A DNA stretch of 64,000 bases from Desulfobulbaceae bacterium (GCA_004332195.1 SJBG01000001.1:62001-126000); one strand, 5' to 3'. Shown: positions 45,451-54,895, counted from the stretch's first letter. Program-made: numbers and translations. Notes: generated from the letters alone by a model not told the origin.

Positions 45451-46635
45451 ATGGCAATTTCCAAAAAAATGATCGCCTTTGCGGCCCAATCTTCCTGGAT
45501 TCGTAAAATGTTTGAAGAGGGTGTCAGGCTCAGGGCTGAACATGGGGCGGAAAATGTTTTTGATTTTAGCCTTGGCAACCCGGACCTGCCGCCGCCGGTC
45601 CAGTTTGACGCGGCATTGCAAGAAGCAATCGCCGAAGCCGAGTCGGGGGCCCACAGCTATATGCCCAACTCTGGTTACCCGGCGGTGCGAACCGCCGTGG
45701 CCCGGCAAATCTCGCGGGAACAAGGGATGACCCTCAGCCTCGATGAGGTCCTGATGACCGTGGGCGCGGCCGGCGGCCTCAACGTAGTGCTCAAGGCCCT
45801 GCTTGATCCAGGCGATGAGGTGATCATCCTGGCGCCTTTTTTTGTGGAATATAATTTTTACGTGGACAACCACGGCGGCATAAGCAAAATCGTTAATACC
45901 AAAAAAGCTGATTTCAGCCTGGATCTGGATGCCATCGCCGCGGCTATCGGTCCCCAAACCAAGGCCCTCATTGTCAACAGCCCCAACAATCCCAGCGGCC
46001 AGATCTACGCAGCGGCCGAACTAGCGGAACTTGGGGAAATTTTAAATAAAGCGCCACAAACCATCTATCTGATCGCCGACGAACCTTACCGCAAGATCGT
46101 TTACGACCATCATCTGGTGCCCAGCGTTTTCAAAGCTTATCGCCACAGCCTGGTGGTTTCATCCTACTCAAAAGATCTTTCTCTGCCGGGGGAGCGCATC
46201 GGCTATATCGCCGTCCAACCGGAAATCACCGGTAAGGCTCAACTCATTAACGTTATGACCATGGCCAACCGCATTTTGGGCTTTGTCAACGCCCCGGCCA
46301 TGATACAACGGGTGGTGGGAAAAATGCAGGGAGTCACCGTGGATACGGCAATCTATGCCCGTCGCCGCGATCTTTTCTGTCAGGTGCTGAGAGCGGCGAG
46401 CTACCAGTTCGTTTCGCCCAAGGGCGCGTTTTACATCTTTCCCCAATCACCACTGGCCGATGATACCAGATTTATCGGCCTATTGGCTCAACAGAGAATT
46501 CTGGGGGTCCCGGGCTGTGGTTTCGGGATGACGGGCTACTTCCGCCTGGCCTTCTGTGTCGAGGACGACCTTATCACTCGCTCGGCCGTCGGATTCAAGG
46601 CGGCCATGCTGGCGGCCGAGTCGGCTGGTACTTGA
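45451..46635 (+). CDS. Class I/II aminotransferase
   Basis: About 394 residues from ATG 45451 (an ATA/ATG 18 bp earlier is possible). Fold-type I features: FSLGNPDLPPP, MPNSGYPAVRTAVAR, VNSPNNPSGQIY, LIADEPYRKIVYD and the PLP lysine in SSYSKDLSLPGERIGY. Substrate cannot be told; aspartate-type or alanine-like aminotransferases are closest in pattern. It starts just after the tRNA-Lys terminator. Confidence 0.9.
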   Translation: MAISKKMIAFAAQSSWIRKMFEEGVRLRAEHGAENVFDFSLGNPDLPPPVQFDAALQEAIAEAESGAHSYMPNSGYPAVRTAVARQISREQGMTLSLDEVLMTVGAAGGLNVVLKALLDPGDEVIILAPFFVEYNFYVDNHGGISKIVNTKKADFSLDLDAIAAAIGPQTKALIVNSPNNPSGQIYAAAELAELGEILNKAPQTIYLIADEPYRKIVYDHHLVPSVFKAYRHSLVVSSYSKDLSLPGERIGYIAVQPEITGKAQLINVMTMANRILGFVNAPAMIQRVVGKMQGVTVDTAIYARRRDLFCQVLRAASYQFVSPKGAFYIFPQSPLADDTRFIGLLAQQRILGVPGCGFGMTGYFRLAFCVEDDLITRSAVGFKAAMLAAESAGT

Positions 46636-46658
46636 TGGTAAATGGGGTGGTTGCACGA

Positions 46659-47270
46659 TCAGATCGGAGATTTAATCCCGGTCTCGGGGCCAAAACAGGC
46701 GATAGCCCCGCTTTCGCTAACCAGATAATGCAGGAGTTGATCGTGGGGCAACAGAGCCAAGGCGTCCACCACCTGAAGGTCGAAGGCTAAGCCGATCCTG
46801 ATAGCCTGGGGAGCCTGATTGGCCAGAAAACGATCGTAATAGCCACCCCCATAGCCTAGGCGACCGCCCTGACGATCAAAGACGCTGCCGGGCACCAGGA
46901 CCAGATCGAGTTCGGCCGGATTAAGCCGCTGGGCCTTGGCCGGATCCGGTTCTGTAATCCCGCGATAACCCGGGCGCAGTTGCTGGTCAGGGTCGGTGAG
47001 AAGGTAAACATCCAAGGTTTTTTCGTCCACTCTGGTTAGGGGTGCCGCCAGACGGCAATGCGGCGGCAAATGGTGTTGCAGAGCGGGCAGAGTTTCCACC
47101 TCGCTGCGAAAATGAAGATAAACCATGATGACGGTGGCTCGACGCACCGGCTCAAGCCTGGGCAAAGCTGCGTGAATAGCCGCACTTTTATCTCGGCGCT
47201 GGGCCAAGCTCAGAGCATCGCGGGCTGCCAGCTTTTCTTGACGAAGAACCCGTCGTTTATCTGCCACCAT
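46659..47270 (-). CDS. fau: 5-formyltetrahydrofolate cyclo-ligase
   Basis: 203 residues. The start (KRRVLRQEKLAARDALSLAQ) and the signature LGYGGGYYDRFLA are diagnostic. It converts 5-formyl-THF to 5,10-methenyl-THF using ATP. In gammaproteobacteria the 6S RNA and zapA precede it; neither could be recognised here, although 47271-47490 is non-coding. Confidence 0.93.
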   Translation of the reverse strand: MVADKRRVLRQEKLAARDALSLAQRRDKSAAIHAALPRLEPVRRATVIMVYLHFRSEVETLPALQHHLPPHCRLAAPLTRVDEKTLDVYLLTDPDQQLRPGYRGITEPDPAKAQRLNPAELDLVLVPGSVFDRQGGRLGYGGGYYDRFLANQAPQAIRIGLAFDLQVVDALALLPHDQLLHYLVSESGAIACFGPETGIKSPI

Positions 47271-47632
47271 GTTTTATCTTCCTCACGAAGCAAAAATTTT
47301 TATCTCCCCATAAACGACTATTTCAAGTAGACTTGCCTCATCCATATAGTTGTTCTCTACCTTAGCCTTACTTTATTCTACCTTAACTTCAAATCGGAGT
47401 ACAGCCGAGCGCGAAACTACTAACAACACAAAGCTGCTTGGTGTTCATCCGGCAATGGCCATTCTATCCGGTTACCCGGCTGTAATAGTGCTTGGAGGCC
47501 GAAAATATCTACCTATCTCCAGATGCACTTGATCTTTTCGTCCTCCGGGTATCCCGCACTCGAACAAAATTGCTCGTTACCCAGTGGACACTTTTAACGG
47601 TTTTTAATCGCTTGGGGATGTTGAACCAGAAT
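47271..47632. other. Intergenic between fau and mutM
   Basis: Divergent promoter space. A 20-codon frame (MDEASLLEIVVYGEIKIFAS, minus, about 47345-47283) begins downstream of GGTAGAG and ends just before fau; not recognised. No 6S RNA-like fold could be confirmed by eye. Confidence 0.4.
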
Positions 47633-48574
47633 ATGCCGGAATTACCCGAAGTCGAAGTGGTCCGCCGGGGCCTTAAACCGCTGATCCTTAACCGTCAAAT
47701 CGTAGCGATTGCCACCAGCGGTTTATCTCTGCGAGTACCGACGCCACTGAAAAACTTGCAACGATGGGCTAAAGGAGCACGAGTAACCAAAGTGGCCCGA
47801 CGGGCCAAGTTTATACTGCTGTATCTGGATAACGGCGCCATGATTCTGCTGCATCTGGGAATGACCGGCAAAATATATCCGGCTACATCTCAAACGCCTC
47901 GCCGCCGACATGACCACCTCTGGTTAACTCTCGGTGAGATTCCCGGTGAGAGTTGCGCCGATACCGACACCAAGATCGCCTGTCCGGAAAACCGTTTCAG
48001 TCAGGGCTTAAACAGTGGCCCCAATCCGGCGACCGAGCTTCGCTTCAACGACTCTCGCCGTTTTGGCCTGGTGGCGGTGTGTTCACCGCAGGAGGCAGGC
48101 AATCCACCACTGTTGGCCAAGCTCGGCCCCGAACCGCTGGATCCGGATGCCGGAGCCTTTACCCCGACCTATCTGGCTCAGTATTGTCGACACCGCCCGA
48201 CCCCGATCAAAAACCTGCTGATGAATAACCAAATGGTGGTGGGAATTGGCAATATTTACGCCAATGAAATTTTATTTGCCGCTAAAGTCAGTCCCTTTGC
48301 CCCGGCCAACTCGTTGAGCTTTATTGCGTGTGAAAAAATTGTTATCGCCAGCCGAAAAATCCTGAATCAGGCCATTGCCGCCGGCGGTACTACCATCGCC
48401 GATTTTACCAACACCACCGGGGAATCAGGTTATTTCCAGGTCCAACTACAGGTTTACGGGCGCCACGACCAGCCCTGCCCCCGCTGCCGGGGCTTAATCG
48501 AGCGGCGCACGCAGGGGGGGCGGCCCACTTTTTTCTGTCCATCATGTCAAATAAAAGGTGTTGAAATTAACTGA
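47633..48574 (+). CDS. mutM: Formamidopyrimidine-DNA glycosylase MutM/Fpg
   Basis: 313 residues from the ATG at 47633; MPELPEVEVVRRGLKP provides the catalytic Pro2 and Glu3. GMTGKIY, ELRFNDSRRFG and NQMVVGIGNIYANEILF follow, then the C-terminal zinc finger CPRCRG...FFCPSCQ. Some 40 extra residues sit between the first blocks and NDSRRFG. It removes oxidised purines. The normal family end is right after the second CxxC; the last six residues (KGVEIN) and TGA lie in the inverted repeat of the adjacent transposon. Confidence 0.95.
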   Translation: MPELPEVEVVRRGLKPLILNRQIVAIATSGLSLRVPTPLKNLQRWAKGARVTKVARRAKFILLYLDNGAMILLHLGMTGKIYPATSQTPRRRHDHLWLTLGEIPGESCADTDTKIACPENRFSQGLNSGPNPATELRFNDSRRFGLVAVCSPQEAGNPPLLAKLGPEPLDPDAGAFTPTYLAQYCRHRPTPIKNLLMNNQMVVGIGNIYANEILFAAKVSPFAPANSLSFIACEKIVIASRKILNQAIAAGGTTIADFTNTTGESGYFQVQLQVYGRHDQPCPRCRGLIERRTQGGRPTFFCPSCQIKGVEIN

Positions 48575-50424
48575 CCAAAGGCTGAGAAAAATTTTTCTGC
48601 AAGCCAAATTGGCCATTGAATTTTTTATTTTTCACCCCTGCTGGCGATTATTTTTGGCTTGCAAATATATTTTTGCTTTTTAATCCCTTTTTGGGGCAGC
48701 ACTTTAAGTAAGGCAACAAGTCGTTTTCGCTAACATAGACAGAAAAATCAGTTGGTTATCTTGCGTGCTAAGCAACGTTGCAGTTTTTGGCACGCGTTGA
48801 GCGTATCAGGCCGCAGCAAATATATACTGTTGCTGCGCTGGCATATTGATAGGTTTCTTTTTCCTTGTACCGGCCATTTTTATTAGTAGTACAGCGATTG
48901 AACTCAACGTGCATCTGGCCATTGTTGCATGCTGGCTTCTTACTCGTAACGTTTCAAGACCGGTTTGATTTTTTAATAGGTTAAAAGGCCTTTCACAGTT
49001 TTTACGAATATCATGGGCCTTTGGTATCATTCCTGTTGCGTGGGGGATTCGTTGAAAAAGCCCGCGATCCATTGGCAAAAAACGACATTGTGGGCATGAG
49101 TGCAGGTGTAGGCGCTCACCCGGCAAGGCACCACACTTAAATTCGTGGTTCTGGTCTTCCGAGCCGACATGCCGCATGGAGATAGAGCATTCATCATGAC
49201 AAAAAACAGCGCCGGTATTTCCGTCGACATATTCAGGCAATGCCACTTTTGCAGAGGGAGGCGCTGTGACAATTGCACCGGTATCCCTGTATAGAGAACC
49301 ATCTTTATCGTGGTAAGCTTCGTCGGCAGTAATAAGCTTTACTTCAATCCCCATTGCCTGGGCAAGACGAACCAGGAATGGTAAAAAGTGGCTATCATGA
49401 TGATTAGCAGGAGCCAGAAGAGAGACGAGGGGGAAACTTTGGCCCGATTGAGCATCAATAGCCGTGAGAGTATGTAAACGATAGCCAATGACGAATTGAG
49501 ATTTATCCCGTTTATTGCGGCGTTTGCCGCAATCACAGTCAATGTCATTGTATATCCGTATTTTTTTGCCCTTGATCTCGACACTGGCTAAGGGAACTCT
49601 GCAATCGTTAGCAAGTTCTGTTGAATCAACTCCATGAAGGGCACAATCACCTAAAAGTCCTGATTGGTTGAAGTAATGAAGGATATACGCCAGTAAATTG
49701 ACCTGCTGCGTAAAAGAGAGGCTGGATCTGAACTTACTGAGCTGGCTATGATCAATAGTGGTATTTTTGTGTAACGGCAAACCAATGAATACACGGTTTT
49801 GTTTTCGATCCAGGCCAAGATACTCATCGGTGCAAAATTTACGGTAGCTTATCTCTGGATATTTTATTGCTTTGAGCAATTCGGCACGGAATAAGGTGGC
49901 CGGGAAAAGATCCCGTGTTGCTGGTCTAAAGCCTTCATATGATAGGATGCGATTGATTATCGTGTCATCGATTAATCTATCAACAAAAGCAAGTTTTTCA
50001 TCTTTGATATAGATAGGGGAACGTTTATAACTACTGAATTTTATGATTCTATTTTCGTTAATCATATCGATAAATCGAGCCATTTCATCAAGCTTGATGA
50101 TCCCCTTCGGAATTTGGCTTTCAATGCCAAGCAGTTCTTCCACTGGAGCCTCGACAACTTGTTTGAAATCGTGTTCAGCAACAGCTTCAGCCAGTACCGT
50201 GCGGGCAATGTCCTTCTTTTGCTTTTTTCGTAGACGATTCCAGTTGGGGAATTGTTTTTTTTAGTTGTTTCCGTATGGTTCGTTTGATATCTTTGTGGTG
50301 CATGAAGAGCCTCCGTTTTGATGTTACTTCTCGGCGAAATAATCAACACCATCATATATAGAGGCTTTTCTGTCTTAACTAAATGTTTTTATTCACAAAA
50401 ACATAACTTATTTCAACACCTTTT
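48553..50424 (-). mobile_element. Insertion sequence with IS1182/IS4-like DDE transposase, frameshifted
   Basis: Imperfect terminal repeats AAAAGGTGTTGAAATTA (48553-48569) and, reversed, AAAAGGTGTTGAAATAA (50424-50408) bound 1.87 kb with one minus-strand transposase. A further inverted GCAAGCCAAA/TTTGGCTTGC lies within the left flank. It separates mutM from the hydrogenase locus. Family placement is tentative. Confidence 0.7.
48806..50303 (-). pseudogene. DDE transposase with one frameshift in an A8 run
   Basis: A start ATG at 50303 gives MHHKDIKRTIRKQLKK, then an eight-A run (50262-50255) shifts the frame; with one A fewer, about 498 residues are open to 48806. The body has LHGVDSTELANDCRVP and ITADEAYHDKDGSLYRDTGA with DDE-type acidic residues and CERPFNLLKNQTGLE near the end, as in IS1182/IS5-like transposases. 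Slippage at the A run might still yield protein. Confidence 0.8.
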
Positions 50425-50463
50425 ACTTGTCAACCCAAAGAAAAACAAAAGGGGGAACACACT

Positions 50464-50985
50464 ATGCACAACGGCAAGGCCGAAAAAGTAGTGGTTTTCG
50501 GATGCGGCAACACGCTGCTTGGCGATGACGGATTTGGCCCGGCTGTCATCGCTGATTTGCAGTCCCTTGGTGATCCGCCAGAGCATGTTTTGCTGGAGGA
50601 TGTGGGGACCGGGGTCAGGGAATATCTTTTTGATTTTATTCTTGCTCCAGATATTGCCCCGAAACACTTGATCATTTTAGACGCTGTTGATTTTCAAGGA
50701 CGTAAGCCCGGAGAGGTTTTCGCCATAACTCCCGATACTATTCCGGCAAACAAAATTCACGATTTTTCTCTACATCAGTTTCCCACCGTTAATTTGCTGC
50801 GGGAACTTTCAGAGCATACCGGGATAGTCATTCATATTATTGCCGCTCAGGTTGAACATATTCCAGATAAAATAGCCCCGGGGCTTACTCCATCCATGAA
50901 AAACGCGGTCAAGGAGGCGAGTGCAAAGGTGAAAAAATTACTATCAAGCATCTGCCCGCAAATACGTGAGGTGACGGCACTATGA
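50464..50985 (+). CDS. Hydrogenase maturation protease
   Basis: 173 residues. The HyaD/HybD/FrcD signature VVFGCGNTLLGDDGFGPAVI and LIILDAVDF (metal-binding Asp) are clear. Such endopeptidases trim the C-terminal tail of the [NiFe] large subunit after nickel insertion, here the product of 52482-53930. GGGGGAA precedes the ATG. Its stop overlaps the next gene by 4 bp. The transposon end lies 40 bp upstream, so the original promoter may have been displaced. Confidence 0.93.
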   Translation: MHNGKAEKVVVFGCGNTLLGDDGFGPAVIADLQSLGDPPEHVLLEDVGTGVREYLFDFILAPDIAPKHLIILDAVDFQGRKPGEVFAITPDTIPANKIHDFSLHQFPTVNLLRELSEHTGIVIHIIAAQVEHIPDKIAPGLTPSMKNAVKEASAKVKKLLSSICPQIREVTAL

Positions 50986-51405
50986 TCTACGAGTTTAAAG
51001 TAAATGAGCTGGCTGAGGAGTTCGGGGTCCACCGAAATACTATTCGCAACTGGATTAAGAGTGGATCGGTCAAGGCTAAACCCGGGCCTGGTCGTCAATA
51101 TATCATGCAGTGGGCGGACTACCAGGCGTTTTGTGAAAAATTCGGGCGCAAACCGCGCATCAGTCCGAATCAGGATTTGGCGATGATCAGGGCCCGAGAA
51201 AAAAACTGCCGAGGTGGTTGTTCAACCTTTCGCCCTGGTTTCCTGCGAAAAAACCCTCTACGACGAGCCATCATGGGCGGATACCTGCCTGACCTGCGGG
51301 ACTTGTGCCTCGGCTTGTCCTATTGCCGGGGTGGACGATTTGGATCCGCGCAAAATCGTGCGGATGGCTTTTCTGGGTATGGAAGATGAGTTAGAGGGCG
51401 GCTGA
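50982..51405 (+). pseudogene. HTH-ferredoxin (HdrC-like) fusion with a frameshift
   Basis: Residues 1-70 form an excisionase/MerR-like helix-turn-helix (FKVNELAEEFGVHRNTIRNW). At a seven-A run (51199-51205) the frame shifts; with six A the frame continues as REKTAEVVVQPFALVSCEKT, then TCLTCGTCASACPIAGVDDL, a [4Fe-4S] site like the first cluster of HdrC. The second cluster and the rest of HdrC are missing; the frame ends at EDELEGG. The second part could also start independently at GTG 51214. Joined to the MvhD-like fragment by overlap. Confidence 0.7.
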
Positions 51406-51527
51406 TGATTTTCTGGTGTTCCTCGGCCGAGCCGGACAAGTTTGTCGAAGCTGTTACCAAAATGACAACTCTGACCAAAAGTATGGGACCAATTCTGGTA
51501 AATTCTGAAGCCCCACAGGTGGCATAG
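51405..51527 (+). pseudogene. C-terminal fragment of MvhD-like delta subunit
   Basis: 40 codons: FWCSSAEPDKFVEAVTKMTT and SMGPILVNS resemble the end of MvhD (YCSAAEG..F...V, LGP), the [2Fe-2S] subunit linking F420-non-reducing hydrogenase to heterodisulfide reductase. The N-terminal cysteines are gone. It starts one base inside the previous stop, suggesting that a deletion fused hdrC to mvhD and removed hdrA/hdrB-type genes between them. Confidence 0.55.
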
Positions 51528-51536
51528 GAGGCAATT

Positions 51537-52478
51537 ATGGGTGTAAGCGTAGCTGAAGAATGGCTGCATTCCTGTTCCGGTTGCGAAATTGCAATTCTCA
51601 ACATTGGTGAACCTCTCATCGAAATTTTGGGATTAATTGATTTTGTCCATATTCCCGTGCTGATGGATCATAAGTATTATGGGCAACTTGGCGACGGTAA
51701 AGAGCTGGAAATTCCTGAAGCCGTAGTGGGTATTGTCTCAGGCGGGGTTGCCAACGAAGAGCACCTGGAAGTGCTCGAGGTTATGCGGAAACAGTGCAAG
51801 GTGCTGATTGCCCTGGGAACCTGCGCCACCCATGGTGGAATTCCCGCGCTTGTGAACTCCTGGGGCCTAAAAGAAGGAATTAAGTGTTCTTATTCAACTC
51901 CGACCACTGATCCCTGCGAGATACCGACCAAGGTTGTTCCCAAACCCTTTGATCGAGTGTACGCACTCGATGAGAAGGTTGAAATTGATATGTTTATTCC
52001 CGGTTGCCCACCTAATTCTCAACTTATTGCCGAGGTGATCACAGCTTTGGTTGAAGGGAAAGACCCGGTTCTTCCTCGAAAAGCTGTCTGCTCCACCTGC
52101 CCGACCAGGCGGGAAGGCAAAGGCGGCGTAAAGCAGGTCAGGCGTTTTCGTTTTTTACAAAATGCCCAGTTTGACCATGAAAAGCCTATTGACGACATGC
52201 GTTGTCTCCTGGAACAGGGTCTTACGTGTATGGGACTGGTCACGGCCGCCGGATGCGCCAAACAAGGGGCGCCATCTTGTATCATCGCCAGGGTTCCCTG
52301 TAGCGGCTGTTTCGGGCCGGTGCGCAAAGATGGCAACCAGATGCTTGATATGATGAAAATCTTGGCCAGAAATGGAATTGATGATAAATCTGTGGTTGAT
52401 CGCTGCTCTTTACTACGCTTTTCCGGGGCACACGGCCTGCTCAGTCCGGTAGCGTCCCGGGTGGCAATGGAGGAATAA
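51537..52478 (+). CDS. Group 3 [NiFe] hydrogenase small subunit (MvhG/VhuG-like)
   Basis: 313 residues. The N-terminal CSGCEIAILN binds the proximal cluster, GTCATHGGIPA and FIPGCPPNSQLI follow, and the C-terminal half has further cysteines (STCPTRREGKGGVKQ; LTCMGLVTAAGCAKQGAPSC; VPCSGCFGPVRKDGNQ) for the medial and distal clusters. No signal peptide, so cytoplasmic. A strong GGAGG is 6 bases before ATG. Confidence 0.93.
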   Translation: MGVSVAEEWLHSCSGCEIAILNIGEPLIEILGLIDFVHIPVLMDHKYYGQLGDGKELEIPEAVVGIVSGGVANEEHLEVLEVMRKQCKVLIALGTCATHGGIPALVNSWGLKEGIKCSYSTPTTDPCEIPTKVVPKPFDRVYALDEKVEIDMFIPGCPPNSQLIAEVITALVEGKDPVLPRKAVCSTCPTRREGKGGVKQVRRFRFLQNAQFDHEKPIDDMRCLLEQGLTCMGLVTAAGCAKQGAPSCIIARVPCSGCFGPVRKDGNQMLDMMKILARNGIDDKSVVDRCSLLRFSGAHGLLSPVASRVAMEE

Positions 52479-52481
52479 ACC

Positions 52482-53930
52482 ATGACGAAAGTGATAAATA
52501 TCCAACCGGTAACCAGAATTGAAGGGCATGCCAGGATTGCCATTCATCTCGACGATGACGGCAATGTAAATGATGCCTTTCTGCATATCATGTCCCTCAG
52601 AGGGTTTGAAAAATTCATCGAAGGACGACCCGCTGAAGAAGTACCGCGTATTGTCAGTCAAATTTGCGGCATCTGTCCTTGGATGCACCATCTTTCTTCC
52701 ACCAAGGCAGTGGACGGATGCTTTGGGGTTACCCCCGCACCCACCGGTGATAAACTGCGAGAGCTGTGTCAGACTATGGCTCATATCAATGATAAGATCC
52801 TGCACTTTTTCTTTTTGGCGGCACCTGATTTTGTTCTTGGGCCGGATAGTGATTTTTCGGTTCGTAACGTCATCGGGCTGGTGAAAAAAGCCCCTGAGCT
52901 TGCGACCAAGGTCGTCAAGATGCGGCAACTGGGCCAGATGATGCTGGAGCGCTTTGCCGGCAAGGCAATTCACCCCATTGCCGGTGTGGTCGGTGGTTTT
53001 TCCAAACCCATGACCGAAGAAGAGCGTAAGGGGCTTTTGCAAGACACCAGAACCCTGCTTGATTTTGCCTTGTTTGCCATGGATTTTGCAAAAACCAAAG
53101 TCTTTCCCGAATATGAAGCAACCATGGCCACCCTCGGAGCCATCACCACCGGCTTTCTGGGTACTGTTGACAATTCAGGGGCCCTGAACTTGTATGATGG
53201 GCACCTTCGACTGATGAAAGCCAATGGCTCCATAACCGATTTCCCGGTCAATGAGTACGACCAGTACCTGGCGGAACATGTGGAAGATTGGACTTACGGC
53301 AAGCTAGCCTATGCCAAGTGCTGGGGTGAAGGTTTTTCTATGGATCTGAATGCCCCCAAAGGCATCTATCGCGCCAACACCCTTGCCCGTATTAATGTTG
53401 CTGACCGAATATCAACCCCGCAGGCGCATGGGGAGCTTGAGGAGTTTCGGGAGAAATTCGGGCGACCCGCGCAGGGGACCCTGCTTTATCATTGGGCCCG
53501 GCTGATTGAGCTGGTGTATGCTTGTGAACGGACCGTTGAGCTTCTGCTCCAGGATGATATTACGGATACCTTTGTCAGGGCCAAAGTGGAACCCAAAGCA
53601 GGGCGGGGCATTGGCGCAGTGGAAGCCCCGCGGGGAACCCTTATCAATGACTACACTACGGATGCAAACGGTTTAATTGTCAAGGCCAATATGATTATTG
53701 GGACAACTCATAATGTTGCCCCCATGAACATGAGTGTCAAGCAGGCAGCCACCACCCTGATAAAAAACGGGGTTTATGACGAAGGACTACTCAACAAAGT
53801 CGAAATGGCGGTGCGCGCCTATGACCCCTGAATGTCCTGCGCCACTCACCGCCTGGATGGCGGCATGCCCCTGACCATTACCCTGATAGACAGCTCCGGC
53901 AATATTTTGAGTACGCTCAACAATAAGTAG
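52482..53930 (+). CDS. Group 3 [NiFeSe] hydrogenase large subunit with selenocysteine
   Basis: 482 residues when the TGA at 53829-53831 is read as selenocysteine. The N-terminal QICGICPWMHH holds the first CxxC nickel ligands. The C-terminal motif is DPUMSCATH, exactly the DP(C/U)xxCxxH of the large subunit, and the frame then stays open to TAG at 53928-53930 with a conventional tail for protease processing. Read as a stop, the protein would lack two nickel ligands. The neighbouring hairpin is a SECIS candidate. Related to VhuA/VhuU of methanogens, where the Sec motif is on a separate subunit. Confidence 0.9.
53829..53868 (+). promoter_or_regulatory. Selenocysteine UGA and SECIS-like hairpin
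   Basis: Downstream of the TGA, CCGCC (53849-53853) and GGCGG (53859-53863) form a stem with loop TGGAT, 17 bases after the codon, in the range used by bacterial SECIS elements (G in the apical loop). Confidence 0.65.
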
Positions 53931-53941
53931 AGGTTTATATT

Positions 53942-54189
53942 ATGAGTGCAACAGGTAGCAAGGAAAGAAGACAGGTTAAGGCCGAGAATCCTAGTGGCGC
54001 CTGCGGATATGTCGGACATATGACGCCGATGAACTAAAAGCCAGGGCCGTTGGCGAAGAAGTGGACGGCACCTGCCCGGTTTGCGGCATGGTCCATCTGT
54101 CCGTTGATGAAATAACCGAATTGGAGCGACAGAAGGTTGTTGACTCTGACCGGTTTGAGATTATCAGAAAAGAGGCTGAAGCAAAATAA
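53942..54189 (+). pseudogene. Small zinc-ribbon-like protein with one frameshift
   Basis: The first frame (ATG 53942) stops after 31 codons. One missing base near 54002 restores a continuous product of about 82 residues with SGAC-RICRTYDADELKARA and TCPVCGMVHLSVDEITEL, two cysteine pairs typical of rubredoxin/zinc-ribbon domains. It follows the hydrogenase genes on the same strand and may have been cotranscribed with them. Function unknown. Confidence 0.5.
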
Positions 54190-54310
54190 AAGGCTATATC
54201 CGAGTTTTCCGCCATGTTGACCAGTCTTCGGGGAAAATTAGTTGTCATCTTTATGATAATCACCTAGAAAAAGTTCAATGATTTCAGAGCGGGAAAGGAG
54301 TGATGGCAAA

Positions 54311-54730
54311 ATGGATGAATGGGAAAAATTCGCCCGGTTAAAGCAAGGCTTGATCCTGATGACCCGCAGCATGGGACACCACAGCTTGCATCCCTTTGCC
54401 GGTCAATCATGGTCGGTCCCCACCGATATTTATGAAACTGACCAGAACTTCGTGGTTCACATGGAGTTGGCCGGGATCAATCCTGACTCGATCAGGGTGG
54501 TGGCCGAAGAGTCTCGGTTGACCGTTTCCGGCGAACGGAGCTACCGCTTGCCGCACCAAGTGCGGCGGGTTCACCAACTGGAGATTGAACGGGGTTATTT
54601 CGAGAAGCAGATTTCTCTGCCCTGGCCCATCGATGTTGCCGCGGCCGAAACCGAGCATCACCACGGCTTTTTGGTGATCATTTTGCCCAAACGACGACGG
54701 CTGGCTAGTCTGCCAATCAGCTTTGGATAA
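54311..54730 (+). CDS. Small heat-shock protein (Hsp20/alpha-crystallin family)
   Basis: 139 residues from ATG 54311 (MDEWEKFARLKQ); an in-frame ATG lies 33 bp upstream, but AGGAG is placed for 54311. The alpha-crystallin domain reads WSVPTDIYETDQNFVVHMEL, AGINPDSIRV, SGERSYRLP, GYFEKQISLPWPIDVAAAE and FLVIILPKRRR. It probably binds unfolded proteins. lon follows, a common stress pairing. Confidence 0.93.
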   Translation: MDEWEKFARLKQGLILMTRSMGHHSLHPFAGQSWSVPTDIYETDQNFVVHMELAGINPDSIRVVAEESRLTVSGERSYRLPHQVRRVHQLEIERGYFEKQISLPWPIDVAAAETEHHHGFLVIILPKRRRLASLPISFG

Positions 54731-54750
54731 ATAAATGTTGTCCTTCGGAG

Positions 54751-54862
54751 TCAGGAGGCAAGAGGCAAGAGGCAAGAGACAAGGGGTAGAGCTCATAGTC
54801 AAGGGACAGGGAATAGCGAGGATGCGTGCGCTCTGTCCCCTGTCTCCTGATTCCTGACTCAA
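54751..54862. repeat. Palindromic heptamer-rich intergenic repeat
   Basis: GAGTCAGGAGGCAAGAGGCA at the left has its complement near TCCTGATTCCTGACTC at the right, with inner complementary GGGACAGGG and CTGTCCCCTGTC. The left arm contains a four-fold AGGCAAG repeat. A low-complexity hairpin between hsp20 and lon. Confidence 0.55.
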
Positions 54863-54895
54863 GGGCAACCAAAAATTGAAAGAGCATAGGCTGTT

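Noticed and set aside
47271-47490. 6S RNA (ssrS) upstream of fau
   Set aside because: The position is right for gammaproteobacteria, but no long interrupted hairpin with a central bubble could be traced by eye.
53829-53831. TGA as the true stop of the hydrogenase large subunit
   Set aside because: It falls exactly in DPUxxCxxH and the frame remains open with a proper tail, so it is read as selenocysteine.
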